NCBI RefSeq assembly: GCF_047496725.1
Contig: NC_132986.1
Location: forward strand, 8,156,031-8,220,030
Length of the DNA: 64,000 nt
Direction: 5' to 3'
Source of the DNA: Anoplolepis gracilipes
Lineage: Eukaryota > Arthropoda > Insecta > Hymenoptera > Formicidae
The translations under genes and the position numbers were made by a program. Below, one piece after another: positions 36,212 to 47,306 of the stretch (position 1 is the stretch's first letter; each line of letters opens with the position of its first letter). The notes beneath the pieces are model-generated. The model did not search any database. It saw nothing but the letters and a program-made list of their open reading frames with translations, and was not told the origin of the DNA.

Positions 36212-36948
36212 CAATTCAGACAGAAGAGAAGACGAGTGAAACGAGAAGCGGAGAAGCAAGGGGAAACAGATTGAGAGAGCGAGAGAGGAAGAATCCTTCG
36301 ATACCGTGCCCGGCAGCGATGGAAGACGGCGAGATTCTCGACTCCGCGCTCGACTCCCGGACAGCACAGGTATCGATAATATTGACAATGACAATAATAA
36401 TAATTAAATTATAATAATCGCAATAATAAGAGATAATAATAATAATAATAAGTGACAATAATAATGGTGGCAAATATTATAATAGCAATAATTATAAGAT
36501 CACCGCGTTAACGCCGGATTTGCCACATTTACAACATTTTCTCGAGACCAGACAATGAACGTCATAATAATATAATAATAATAATGTGATAATATATAAT
36601 ATAATTGTAATGCAATAATAAACATAATAATAATACAATAATGAGATAAGAACATAACTAAAACCTTCCAATCTATACATAGACATAGAGCTTTCGAATA
36701 TCGCCACACATTCCGCGTTTTCTCATATACATATATATCCTTTTTTTTCTATATTTATATATAATAATATATTTTCATCTATATATATATAGATTCGTGT
36801 GTATATACACATATAGATTTATGTATACTTACTCTTTTTATACAGAAGGGGTTTTTCACGCGAGGGGGATGTGTCTTGTCATCTCGCTAGAATTTCGCAC
36901 GCGCTTTTCCGACACGTGTTCCCTCTCCGATGTATATGTGGACGTTCC

Positions 36949-36952
<4 letters not shown>

Positions 36953-36992
<40 letters not shown>

Positions 36993-37042
36993 TATGTATA
37001 TATGTACATATATATATATATTTATATATATATATATATATA
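36953..37042. repeat. Compound TA/CATA microsatellite
   Basis: TA repeats interrupted by CATA, GTATATG and TTTA words. It gives Tyr-Ile strings in overlapping frames. Confidence 0.95.
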
Positions 37043-37885
37043 AACTGTCCCTCTTTTTTTCTACTTTGTCGCACCGCATATTTTTTGTCTCTCTCCCTGT
37101 CTTCTTTCATTATCTTTTTTTCCTCCGTTTTTTCCAGCTCCTGCGTCTATTTTTCTCGCTCGCCGACGACGATGACGACAACGACGATGACGATGACAAC
37201 GACTCATGTTCTCTCTCACTTAACTTACTAGCTTTATCTAGTACATTATTTACAATCCATATTTATACTTATGTTACATCATCCGCCAAGTTTGCTCCGA
37301 GCAAATCCCGCGCGAACACAACACTCGCTCCTTACGTACGTTCTTTTTTTTTTGTCGCCCGTTCGTCCATCCGTAATTATCCCGCGAATTTCAGACTCTC
37401 TTCGCGGATAATAAGCAGGAAAATCGCACGCACACGGAAAGACATTCTTGCGACGTATGTTTTATGTCCGATATTCGATCCCCGCCTTGTTCATGGGCGA
37501 GAGAAAGAGATAAGAACCTATCTCCGTTCTTTTTAGCCGCACCCTTGCCCAAGTTCGTCTCGCACCCTGTTATTAAACTATCTTTCTTCGAGTTCCCGTC
37601 GGAAACCGTCAAGTAAACTCACTTCCGCTCACCAACGATGACGAAAGAACAACAACAACAACAGCAAACAGGCAACAAAGTCCGCGGTCCAGCTCGGACT
37701 CCGCGAACAGACGAACGGGCCCTGACCTGACCGCACGAAAAAAGGAACGTCATCACTACGGCTGTACCCCTCGAGAGAGATCGACACTGGACCTCCTCCT
37801 GGATCGTGTCGCGGAAAAACACAATGAGAAGGTATCACTTATCACCGGGACATCGTCGATGAAGGAAATAATAGCAACGACGAAA

Positions 37886-37918
37886 CGATGACGATGACGA
37901 TGACGATGACGACGACGA
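37886..37918. repeat. (GATGAC)n-like short tandem repeat
   Basis: About four ACGATG units followed by GAC units, within the vvl 3' flank. Confidence 0.85.
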
Positions 37919-38206
37919 AGTATCCCGAAGAATGTGCGCCGATGATCGTGACGTATCCGCCCTTATCCCGTTTTTTTTCTCCGTTTCGTCCCGGAGCTTC
38001 CATCCTCTCTTCGGACTAGGGCGCGGCGGTCAAGGTCGACAAAAGATCACCGACCGAACGCGTCAACTCTTCAGCCTCCCCGGTAAACTGGTCTCGGCCT
38101 CGTTGAACCCCGTTGAATCTCTTTGAACGAGCCACCATTTCGTACCTTCATTTTGGTAACGAGCGCCGCCATCCGGCAAGTAGAAAGGGCGCCGTGAATC
38201 CGTCAG

Positions 38207-38350
38207 CTACGAAGGCGTGTAACTGCCGGTGCGCGCCTGAAGGTAGTGATGATAGAACGGCGGCAGGGTCGTTGTTTCCGCCGTTGACGACACGTTCGTC
38301 GAGTTTTGCGAGGTTACCGCGAGGCCCAACGGGGGAGGCCCCGGCGAACG
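38207..38350 (-). other. vvl: In-frame extension after the vvl stop: candidate translational readthrough tail
   Basis: Seen: directly after the vvl TAG (38351-38353) the same frame reads 47 sense codons and then a second TAG at 38207-38209. The base after the first stop is C. About three quarters of the 47 codons end in G or C, like the gene itself and unlike the surrounding AT-rich DNA. The predicted tail starts with a Pro/Gly-rich segment, then Ser/Thr-rich residues, and ends with an aromatic/His stretch containing PFYHHYLQA. Known: a C following the stop favours readthrough, and conserved readthrough is common in fly regulatory genes. Inference: a minor C-terminally extended Vvl isoform may exist. 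The alternative is an ordinary GC-rich 3' UTR, since 47 stop-free codons are not rare in such DNA. Confidence 0.4.
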
Positions 38351-39706
38351 CTAGTGAGCCGCAAGCGAGTGAGCCGTGAGAGCTTGCGGGCTGAGCATCG
38401 GCGGACTGTGGCTATGACCCATAGGTGAGCCGTGCAGGTGATCCTGCGGATGATAACCCTGATGAAGGCCGCCCTGGCCCTGGTGGCTCGGCGGCATACC
38501 CTCCATCATGCCGTCGCCGAGCGTATTGGGCGGCGTCATCCTCTTCTCCTTTTGCCGTCGATTACAGAACCACACCCTGACCACTTCCTTCTCGAGTTGC
38601 AGCGAGTCTGCTAGCGAGGTGATCTCTTGAGCTGAGGGTTTAGGTTGCTTGTGGAAGTGTTGCTCGAGCGCGCCCTTCACAGATACTTCGATCGACGTTC
38701 TTTTCTTCCGCTTTCTACCTTGGGCAGCGATCTTGTCGATGCTCGTCGGCGAGCCAGTCGTCGAGTCCGCTTCCTCGAGCCACTTTTGCAGCAGCGGCTT
38801 TAACTTACACATATTTTTAAAGCTCAACTGTAGAGCTTCAAACCTACATATTGTCGTCTGCGAGAAGACATTGCCGTAGAGAGTACCGAGTGCGAGACCG
38901 ACGTCTGCCTGGGTGAAGCCGAGTTTGATGCGTCGCTGTTTAAACTGCTTGGCGAAGGCTTCGAGATCGTCCGACGTCGGCGTATCCTCCTCGCCGGCGC
39001 TGTGATCCCTGTCGAGAGGATGCCCCGCGTGCAGCGGATGCCCCGACGGTGGACTGTGATTGTGTGCGTCCCTCAAGTGGTGAGGTAGTCCGGTCTGATG
39101 ATTGTGCAACTGATGGGGATGTTGATGCGGATGCTGGTGAAGCATGCCGTTCATCGCCGCGTGGTACTGTTGCAGAGTGGTGGGCGAGGCTGCACCACCG
39201 CTAGGGTTATAATGCGCCGACGGAACGACCGGTGCATGCCAAGAATGCGGCGAGGCCATACCCGGAGACTGATGCGGACCCCGATGATGCATGCCTTGGT
39301 CCGTCGCGGTTGCCGCGGCAGCCGTCAGCGGTTTCACGTCGAGACTTGCATTAGCTTGATGGGGATGATGATGAGGATGATGGGTAGTATGGTGCATGCC
39401 CATCGAGGCCGCCCAGGGATCGCTGCCAGGCTGTAAGCTCACCCAGGGATTCGCCGACGAAAGACTCGCCGCCGGATGGGAGAGTCCGTTCGGCGACGGC
39501 GAGGACGACACCTGATGATGATGATGATGGTGGTGATGATGCTGCGGCGCCGGCATGTACTTCATCTCCCCGGCGTCGGCGGCGCTGCGGGGTGAGCCCG
39601 AGGAATAGCCACCTACGGCGATGTTCATTCCGATCGTTGTACCCGAACCACCATCCAGGTCGGTAGACACTGCGCTACTAATCGGCATGTACGTGGTAGC
39701 GGCCAT
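38351..39706 (-). CDS. vvl: Class III POU-domain transcription factor, ventral veins lacking (vvl/drifter/Cf1a) orthologue
   Basis: Seen: a single uninterrupted 451-codon frame. The start ATG is preceded directly by an in-frame TAG (39707-39709), so translation cannot begin further upstream in this frame without splicing. The N-terminal half is low complexity: nine consecutive His at residues 56-64, His/Pro/Gln-rich stretches at about 104-117 and 189-218, and an Ala run at 129-132. The POU-specific domain covers about 239-313, with the recognition-helix segment FSQTTICRFEAL at 281-292. A linker follows, then a POU homeodomain at about 330-389 with the basic arm RKRKKR and the hallmark RVWFCNRRQKEKR at 377-389. 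The C-terminal tail is Gly/His/Pro/Met-rich and ends at His451. Known: class III POU proteins bind octamer DNA in the nucleus; fly vvl acts in trachea, midline glia, neurons and wing veins, and these genes usually lack coding introns, as here. The length is similar to fly Vvl. Assignment to vvl rather than another POU class rests on the homeodomain and linker. The stop is TAG followed by C, and the frame stays open beyond it (see next entry). Confidence 0.97.
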   Translation of the reverse strand: MAATTYMPISSAVSTDLDGGSGTTIGMNIAVGGYSSGSPRSAADAGEMKYMPAPQHHHHHHHHHQVSSSPSPNGLSHPAASLSSANPWVSLQPGSDPWAASMGMHHTTHHPHHHPHQANASLDVKPLTAAAATATDQGMHHRGPHQSPGMASPHSWHAPVVPSAHYNPSGGAASPTTLQQYHAAMNGMLHQHPHQHPHQLHNHQTGLPHHLRDAHNHSPPSGHPLHAGHPLDRDHSAGEEDTPTSDDLEAFAKQFKQRRIKLGFTQADVGLALGTLYGNVFSQTTICRFEALQLSFKNMCKLKPLLQKWLEEADSTTGSPTSIDKIAAQGRKRKKRTSIEVSVKGALEQHFHKQPKPSAQEITSLADSLQLEKEVVRVWFCNRRQKEKRMTPPNTLGDGMMEGMPPSHQGQGGLHQGYHPQDHLHGSPMGHSHSPPMLSPQALTAHSLAAH

Positions 39707-41120
39707 CTACTTTCTGCTCGTCGAGAGGTTTCGCAAAACCTCCTCGGTGTGGTTCCACGCCGTGGAACGCCCACGGGGTACGTTTTTCGAGCGCACCCCT
39801 TTCACGGAAAGAACTTCTGAACCTCCGTTGATTTTCGTCAATAGATAAAAAAAATGAAGATTTTTATATTTCGATGAAAAATCTCCACGGAAATATAGAT
39901 TGTCGCGATGGAATATCCTCGCAAGATCTTAGATTCGATTGTTGTCAGTTGTATACATCAGTCACCTTACAATAACATACGATCGTACAATACTTGAGAA
40001 GCAGTTTTTTTTTTTTTTTTTGTTTTTAATCACTGTTCACTCGTGGCACAATCCACAGTTCGTGATGACACAATGAATACCAGACAAAGCTGGTCATCGC
40101 TCTTGACGAACTTTCGTTCATAGTTTCTCAAGATTGTCATGCACGCGACAGATATATCGATCCCGCAACGAAAAAGGCGTCGCTGTACTACTAATCTACT
40201 ACTGTCTAACTACTGTCTTCTCTGTTTTCTCCGACGGGGTGGGTCCCCGCGGAAAAAAAAAAAAACGTAGATCTAAGCACCGTTTTGTTGCGGCACCTTT
40301 GTTCTTGTGACAAAGAGCGAGAATCACAAGCGAAAAATCTTTCAATTTCGACCGTTCGAGACGAGTCGAGAAGTCACTCGCGACCAAGAATATCGATTTA
40401 GCCGAGATCACACATCCCTGGTGGGGATTCGAACTTGTCGAATAATCACAATCTCTTGAAAACGACGACGACGTCGTCTATGGCGATGCGAGGATTACTC
40501 CACACTGGTGTTGTGTCCGTGGCCCCGATGTGGTAAACGCGAACCGATGACGACGATGCACGGCGCGACTGCACTCGGGGGTTGCCACCGCGGACCGACG
40601 ACCGAGCAACGAGCAAGCGACCGACCGGCTCGGCGTAAAGGGACGTACGACGGTAATCGCGGAACGGAAGAGACTCGACTCGGCGGGAGTAGAGTAAGTA
40701 TATGATGTGCGTGTGTGTTCCTTCTGGCGGTGGATGTCCCTCTCTTTACGTGAGTGTACGTGTGCGTATACATACGGTATACGTGTATACGTGAGTGTGG
40801 GTGAGAGAGTATGGGGAGAGAGAGAATATGTACATGTATATGTGAGAGAGAGAAAGAGAGAGAGAGAGCAAGAGAGTGAATGTGAATGTGTATGTGTATG
40901 TGTGTGTGTATGGCGGCGGAGGAGAGACGGGTTAGAAAGATCTCGCTCGGGCTTTCATGCGTTATGCATGTCGTAGCAGAGAGCGACTGACTGCCTCGCC
41001 TCGCAGCTTGCTCGAGGTTCCCGAGGCTCCCGGAGTAGCTTGTGGTGGAGGTACGTCATGCGCGCCACCGTCATGCTCATCCCTACCAAAGTTGGATACT
41101 CCATTTGTGATTGGTCGACC
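39707..41120 (-). promoter_or_regulatory. vvl: vvl 5' leader and proximal promoter side (boundaries uncertain)
   Basis: This is the upstream flank of vvl on the minus strand and is GC/CpG-rich compared with the desert. Seen: a palindrome GTTCCACG-C-CGTGGAAC at 39752-39768, about 46 nt upstream of the ATG; a GACGACGTCGTC palindrome at 40467-40478; a minus-strand CCAAT box (ATTGG on plus, 41110-41114); and a minus-strand TCAGTC initiator-like site at 40985-40990. No TATA box lies at the expected distance from that site and no downstream promoter element matches. Poly-T (plus strand) occurs at about 40004-40021 and GA/TG-rich DNA at 40690-40920. A leader of several hundred bases to about 1.3 kb is plausible, but the start site cannot be fixed from sequence. 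Confidence 0.35.
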
Positions 41121-42987
41121 TGGCAAGGTGGCCGTCGATGTACGTCAGCATCAGGCGGAACCAGTACAAGACCTGCCTACGAAGGCAGGCAAGGCACCCC
41201 AGGCGCCAGTCCTTCTCGACCCCCTCTTGTTGTCGCTCGACTACGCTCTCGCCTGGCTAACGATGCTCGTTCGCTGATGCCGCGCTGCGTCGTGCTGCGC
41301 CGCACCTCACCGCACCACACCATACCATACCATACCATACCACACCACATCGCACCGCATCGCATCGCATCGCATCGCATCGCATCGCGCCGCAACCGCA
41401 CCGTTCCTCTCGTGGCGATTCAGGGAAGCGCGACTCGAGCTGTCGACTCCACGCGACGTGCGACAGGACTCTGCTGCTCCACGTCTGTCATGACCTAGGC
41501 TCCTCGCGACTGCCTCTCGGATATGTGCGCACAGTTCATCTTCTCTACGTTAATGTTCTGCCAAAAATATCTGTCGTTTTTTTTTTTTAAATGATCGAAA
41601 TTTTTCACGATCACGGTCGGTGAACATTATCGTGATCTCTCGTGACACGGGCACGTATGCAACAGGTACTAATTTCTACGCATAATTGTATGCGCGGTGA
41701 GGCACGGTAGATATCGCGATAACTCGGATATTCCTGTCCTCGTGATGAAGTATATCTTGTGAGAATATCCGGTGGGGCGACGAGACTCATAATGCGGGAA
41801 TCGCGTGAAAGGCTTTATTTAATTAAAGCAATGATATATATATATATATATATATGTATATATCAAATAATTTTTTACACACATCATAAACTTCTATTCT
41901 TACTAGATAAAATTAATAATCATACAATCTTCAGTTTGTTATTTTCAAATTTAGAATAACCGTGTATATACCGGAGATTTTATTCCGCTACGTCACGATT
42001 GTTCCGCGAGAACCACGATGGCATACACGTCACGTACGCGAGCGAAAGATCAATTTTTCAGGCACCGTCGCGGTACAATCCTGCTCGTCGACAGTTTCAT
42101 TTCCTTTTCGCGTAGCTCGCGGTGCAACAGGTGTACGGGTAATCGTTGGTCTCGACTCGTCCGCTGATTACGCGCGCCTTCGTTATCGATATTCCGCACC
42201 TCGCACCGTAGCCGTCTCGTAGCGCGAGAGGAAAAGAGGAATAAGCCGAAAAGTTTAATCCGTCGCAGTACGAAACAACAAAATTATCCTCTCATAAAAA
42301 ATGGAAAAGACGATGATTACGTGATGACGATTATATTAAAAATAAATCTAAGAAACTCGTATGACAGCTCAACAAAGAAAACGCAAATTAAAAGATGCAC
42401 AAATCTATATAAGCTTCAATTATTTAAACATTTTCGAAAGACTCTATTATACCTGCGATGTCAAATTCACGGATATAAAATTTGCAGAAGAAATTTAATC
42501 AAAGTTTAATCGATCACACGACAGCACACACCAGATACTAATTCGAGATGATTAATTACGAAGAATATTCCTTCCTGCGAGGGGGTGGTATTAGTAACCA
42601 AGCACAAAAAGCGAGTGAATAAGCAAAAGCGAATAAGTGCATTGAAGAGGAAAGGAGGGAAGAAGAGGGGTCAGGGACGAACGCGCGAGTGAACGAGGTT
42701 TAGTACATTTAAATGAGAGCCACAGGTAGCAGCATTATGCAGTACGTGCCAGCCACCCCTCAGAGGGGTGAGTTAGATCATCGTGTGCCGCGGGATCCTC
42801 CTGTGTCGTAGTCTGTTTCAACTACCCGACTGGCTTTGCGCGCCTTCGCACCTGTGGCCACGCTCGCTCGCGTTATTGTTGCCGCTAACTTCCTTCTTTC
42901 CTTTTTTTTCTTTTATTGCTCGCGCGTGCGAGGAAGCGCGGCTAATTATCGCTTATACGAGACGTATGCGAATTTTTCGAGTGTTAT
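41121..42987. other. vvl upstream DNA; CpG-rich, no gene
   Basis: Frames at 40957-41500 lie on both strands over CpG-rich and pentanucleotide repeat DNA and are not credible. A TA repeat lies at 41834-41855. A hairpin CACCCCT (42754-42760) CAG AGGGGTG (42764-42770) lies in a compact block, 42720-42950. Confidence 0.45.
41320..41387. repeat. Compound pentanucleotide repeat (CCATA)n then (CGCAT)n
   Basis: CCATA units at about 41320-41342 and CGCAT units at 41351-41387, joined by CACACCACAT-type DNA, about 1.6 kb upstream of the vvl start codon. Confidence 0.9.
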
Positions 42988-43011
42988 AAAAAAAAAAAAA
43001 AAAAAAAAAAA
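42988..43011. repeat. Poly-A tract (24 A)
   Basis: Uninterrupted A run followed by A-rich DNA. Confidence 0.95.
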
Positions 43012-43227
43012 TAAACAAAAAAAGAGACAACTTATATTTTTCTCTCGGTTTTTTCGCCTTACTATCTGACCGCATTATGTTGAAAAAAAATAAAAATAAT
43101 ATATTTATTAAGGATTGAAAAAAGATATATTATTAAAAAAATAGATTAAATATTAAAAAAGGTATTATGAAATAATGAATGTTATGCTCGAATTTATTAT
43201 GATTTAAAGTATATATGATAGAATATA

Positions 43228-43581
43228 TTATTTTATATTCATAGCAATGTTATTACAAAAAAAAAAAAAAACAATCGATATCTTTACAGATCGACTGTAA
43301 AGGAGATTATTACTTGGATCGTAAATTACTATTTTGCAAATAAATGCGCTAAAAATTTCGTGGTTTGGGAAAACCTCTTGAAGACATTGTCCAAATAAAT
43401 TTCTACAAAGTGCAACAGTTGTCCCTGATGTTTTTAAATCAACATGATGAAACTGAAGCTCTTTCAACGCACTAGAGAAATCATTATGCTCAAAATATCG
43501 CGATGCCTCGGCCAACGACGATCCGTGTCGTCGCAGAATCGTCGATATTTCACTTCGACGACTTTTATTGCGTCTTTCTTA
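43228..43581 (-). CDS. Unidentified open frame, possible exon (low confidence)
   Basis: Seen: a minus-strand frame open from an in-frame stop near 43580. It includes the segment SLAEASRYFEHNDFSSALKE and continues through a Cys/Leu-rich part to an AT-rich, Phe-rich end translated from a T tract. No ATG lies near its start, so it would have to be an internal or terminal exon. Residue composition up to about 43350 is balanced and not repeat-driven. I recognise no family. It may belong with the minus-strand frames at 45549 and 46120, or be chance. Confidence 0.15.
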
Positions 43582-43794
43582 TCGCCATCACGGCACACTC
43601 GCGTAGTCGCAAAGCTCTGTGGCGTTGAGAGAGAAATTATGCATTCCGCGTGTACGCGGGTGTACGTTGCCCGCGAACGGTCTTCGGAATTTCACTCGCC
43701 ACCCGTCCCCTTTCTCCATTCCATTGCTGCAAGTATGTATATAGGAATACGCAAAAGCTTGCTCAAGTCCTTGGACCTTAGACAGAATATTTAA

Positions 43795-46700
43795 AATCCT
43801 GATTTTATATACCTATATATCTTATGAAATAAAAGTTGAAAGGTACATTATCAATTATTGAATAGATATTAATTAAAGTATCACTCTTTTTATAACGCTG
43901 TAAAATTACTTTCGCGATTTCATATATTATTTATAAACAAGTACCGCACACGTGTGCTAACAGCTCCGATGGCGGCGAAATGTACCGAAAGACCGGCCAT
44001 TCGTCTTTTCCTTTTTCACGCTTTTTACCTGTCCATCAACTTTTCGCGACTATGCCGACACTACCGATGATCTACGAGCGGCCGATAGAAGGCTCGCGCG
44101 AAGCGCATAAATTCACGTTCGTTATGCGCGTTACAGTGGCTCGTTGCCATAAGTGCCACCGCTTGTCGTGGGACACCGTAAACAGGCGATGGAGACAGAG
44201 GGACGAGGGGCAATAATAGAATCGTCTTTACATATGTATCGCTGTGAACTGACAGATTATGAATGGCGCTGCTTAAAATGCCGAAGACGGATCTCGTCAA
44301 ACGCTCGTTCGACCGAGGTGATATGACACGCATACATTTTAACACGACACGCGCGTCTTCGACTAAATTTACAATACCGAATGAGAGAAAAAAAAAGTCT
44401 TTAAAAAAGGGTTAGGAAAGAACGCACGAGCGATAACTGGATGAAAATAAAATTATTGATTTTAGGCAAGTTTTGAAAAATGGCAAAAATTTTATTATTA
44501 TTTCTTTTTATTCTTTACCTTAATAAAACAAATACGCAATTTCCTCGAATAATACTCTACGGGAAATAATTATTTGCAATATCATATTGATTAAAAAATC
44601 TCAAATTAATAAGAGACACGAAGCGGAAAAGCAAATTTGTCTTTTATAATCGCCTTAACTATTTAATTGATCACGATACTGTTGTTCCTATCACTTCGAT
44701 CGTTATCACGATGCAGACAGCCTGGTCTGGCAAAGTTTCATCGTTGAATCGTATCGATCGATCGAGTGGGTCGCGCCATCATAATGCACCCTTAATTCGA
44801 TTTCGTGTATCCCCATTGTGTCAAATTGGATTGAATGCTGCCGTGAAATATTTGCTTAGGATCCGACAGGTAGCTAGCTGGTTTCCACGTCGTGTACACG
44901 AGACAAACTTATGGAAGGAAAAGGAAGAAAGATGAGGGAGAAAGAGAAAGGATAGGTGTGAGGAAACGTAGGAAATAACCAGCAACAGCCTAGTCCTAAC
45001 TGTGCGAAAACGCTTTACCTGAATATTGCTTGCTTGAATAATTTAGACACACCTTTTGAGGCTTAACCCTGAGGAATCTATGGCCCGGTTGCGTCTTATC
45101 CTGGTGATCGGAGGTCTACCGAAAAGTGTGTGAAAACATTTGTGCAAAATCAGCATCGAAATCGATTCTGCTTGGGCGTTAAACGATCAATTTTCCTTGT
45201 CCGCCTTTTCCTCTTTCTTCGTTTGCTGACTTTATAATCTAAGCTAACTTTATAATCATTTTATAGCATATATTATCACATTTTAATTGCACTCATACAA
45301 ATTATCTGAAAATAATTGATAGAAATTTTATCGCACATATGTGTGCAGTAACTTTATTTTATTAATTTAATGGATTTAAAATAAAGTTTATTTTAGTAGA
45401 AAAACGTGGCGCAAACTAAACAAGAGTTTATACATGTAACGCAAAACAACCATATCTTTTTGATTTTTCTCTCTTAATTTTAATACGAATACATTTAGTC
45501 GCTAACATTGGGCAAAGCAGCGAAATTAGCCGCGACGTTTTGCAAATATCACTCGAATTTCAAATAATCGTCCAGCAAACTATCGAGATGCGCCACAATG
45601 CTCGCAACGGTGGCTAAGAGAACGTATTTACAGACAAAATCCGCTTTTCCGCTTGTAGACACGAAGAGAAAAATACGGATCGAACGCACTCCTGGCCACA
45701 CAATACATTCACAATCCTCGTCCACGTTGGAAGGCCACGATAATAGGATGTGTACACAAGACCTGTCCTCTATAGCTGGACCATCTTTTTTAAATATATT
45801 TGAAAATACACTCATAGGCCTTCTTAACATGTCATCGAGACTCGCATCATAATGACAATGATTATCCGAACAATGAAATTCTTAAAAAGATGGTCGAAGA
45901 CATTTTAATGAGCTTTAACGACTAGCTGCTTATCCAAAAGCGCTTAGCTGGATATTTTGTGTCGTAAGTCTTGATGATCATAAAAAAGGACTATTCAGAC
46001 CACCTACAGTCACAAAAATATACAAGCTAGCATTACATTATAAAAGCGGTATTTGTTAGTACATACGTTTCATCGGTCATCAGAAGCATAGAGCATGATG
46101 CGTAAATTTTTTTCGGTTTCTACCGATGGTCCAAAAAGCTTGTCAAAATTTCGTTGAATCCATTTTGCAAAATATGCGTGAGCCAAAAATGTTGCATGAG
46201 AGCACACGTGAAATTCGCACGGATTTGATCATTTGTTAAAACAGAGTGCAACGCGACAATGTGGACTGTCGTTGTGAATTCGATCACATACATACATACA
46301 TAGCAGTACATATACATATACATAGTATCCACATTTTAACAATCGCCGAAATAAAATCCGCAACGATCTGCGAATCAGTGCATGCCACTCGCCGAGGAGC
46401 CTATAAAAACGAATATTTAGAACGTGTCGTAGGTCGCGGTGGTCATAAAAAAAAAAGAAAAAAAAACGGAAAGAAACGCCACGTCACCCGTACGTGAATG
46501 GAGGACGTTAACCGACGTAATTTGGCCGCCTTTATGCCTGAAATGAATATTTTAATATTTTAATACGAAATATATATATACGCTATAAGGGATTTTATGG
46601 TGCGCTATAGAGCTTTTCCCTATTGTGGGTACCTACTCCCGTGGAAGTAAGGAGAGGGGAAAAGGGCAACATAGAGAGGGAACAGTGAGAGACGCTCAGA

Positions 46701-47241
46701 AAGAGAGAGAGAGAGAGAGAAAGAGAGAAGGGAGGCAGTGATACGAATAGTGGGGACAGAACTCGAGGGGACAGAAGAGGGAGTGCCATGGCTGTTTAGG
46801 GGAACGGAGGGGATTCTGATGCATAGTGAGCAAAACTAAAACGAGATGGCAGCAGCACGCGGCTACGTCATTGTAAAGAGAGTGAAACGATGTGGAACAC
46901 CCCTTCGAAGGGTTGCTCGAAGAAGGAACGTGTTGATAAATATGGTGACACCTATGGAACAATTCGAGAGTTTAATAGAAAAGAAGGATAGCTTCGAAGA
47001 TAATATGATACGCTTTTACTGATAATTGCGACCGCATTTGCAAATGTATCCAACAAATTAATCTTTTTTAACATAAACAATAAAATAGATTATAAGAAGA
47101 AATAATGAAAATTCATATCATTAAGGAAATAAGATCTTCCAAGAAATTATTCTTTTAATGATATAAATTAGAATAAAATTATTTATATTTTTGTTGATTG
47201 CATTTTTTCAGTAATTAAGTGAATAATATAAATTTTATTTA

Positions 47242-47249
<8 letters not shown>
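43795..47249. other. Otherwise noncoding DNA
   Basis: A CpG-rich block lies at 43950-44340. AT-rich stretches and a GA repeat at 46702-46720 follow. TATAAAAAC at 46402-46410 is isolated. Apart from the low-confidence minus-strand frames nothing coding is supported. Confidence 0.4.
45549..45878 (-). CDS. Unidentified open frame with acceptor-like start, possible terminal exon
   Basis: Seen: a minus-strand frame of about 109 codons that opens just after a CATCTTTTTAAG acceptor-like sequence (about 45879-45890) and ends at a TGA at 45549-45551. An internal ATG lies at 45828-45830. It has balanced composition, including DRSCVHILLSWPSNVDED and a C-terminal LLDDYLKFE, with mixed codon use. I recognise no domain. 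A second minus-strand frame ends at about 46120 with a GTAGAAA donor-like site, but its reading phase does not join this one simply. Alternatives: a decayed gene copy or chance. Confidence 0.22.
   Translation of the reverse strand, partial: FHCSDNHCHYDASLDDMLRRPMSVFSNIFKKDGPAIEDRSCVHILLSWPSNVDEDCECIVWPGVRSIRIFLFVSTSGKADFVCKYVLLATVASIVAHLDSLLDDYLKFE

Positions 47250-47299
<50 letters not shown>
47250..47299. repeat. (GA)n microsatellite
   Basis: Uninterrupted GA repeat. Confidence 0.95.

Positions 47300-47306
<7 letters not shown>

Larger units (their letters stand above)
36120..38206 (-). other. vvl: Probable vvl 3' UTR and downstream flank, rich in simple repeats
   Basis: No coding sequence is supported here. 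In transcription order it holds a GATGAC-type repeat (37886-37918), a CGATGA/CAACGA-rich stretch near 37166-37202, a long TA tract (36953-37042), AAT-rich DNA (36388-36466) and a plus-strand poly-A of 23 (36189-36211). I find no minus-strand AATAAA between the stop and about 36.0 kb. The first canonical one is at 35598-35603 (TTTATT on plus), about 2.75 kb past the stop, and a variant TATAAA lies near 37263. The 3' end therefore remains unset. Open frames here encode Tyr-Ile strings from the TA tract and are not genes. Confidence 0.4.

Noticed and set aside
36797..37536. Two long overlapping plus-strand frames
   Set aside because: Cores are Tyr-Ile or Asp-Asn strings from TA and GACGAT repeats inside the vvl 3' flank.
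38432..39436. Plus-strand frames opposite vvl
   Set aside because: Antisense shadows of the vvl coding sequence.
40420..40442. GGATTCGAAC, a reverse-strand tRNA B-box-like word
   Set aside because: No matching A box, anticodon stem or acceptor stem at the required distance.
42988..43011. Poly-A as a retroposon tail
   Set aside because: No gene-like or SINE/LINE body upstream and no target-site duplication seen.
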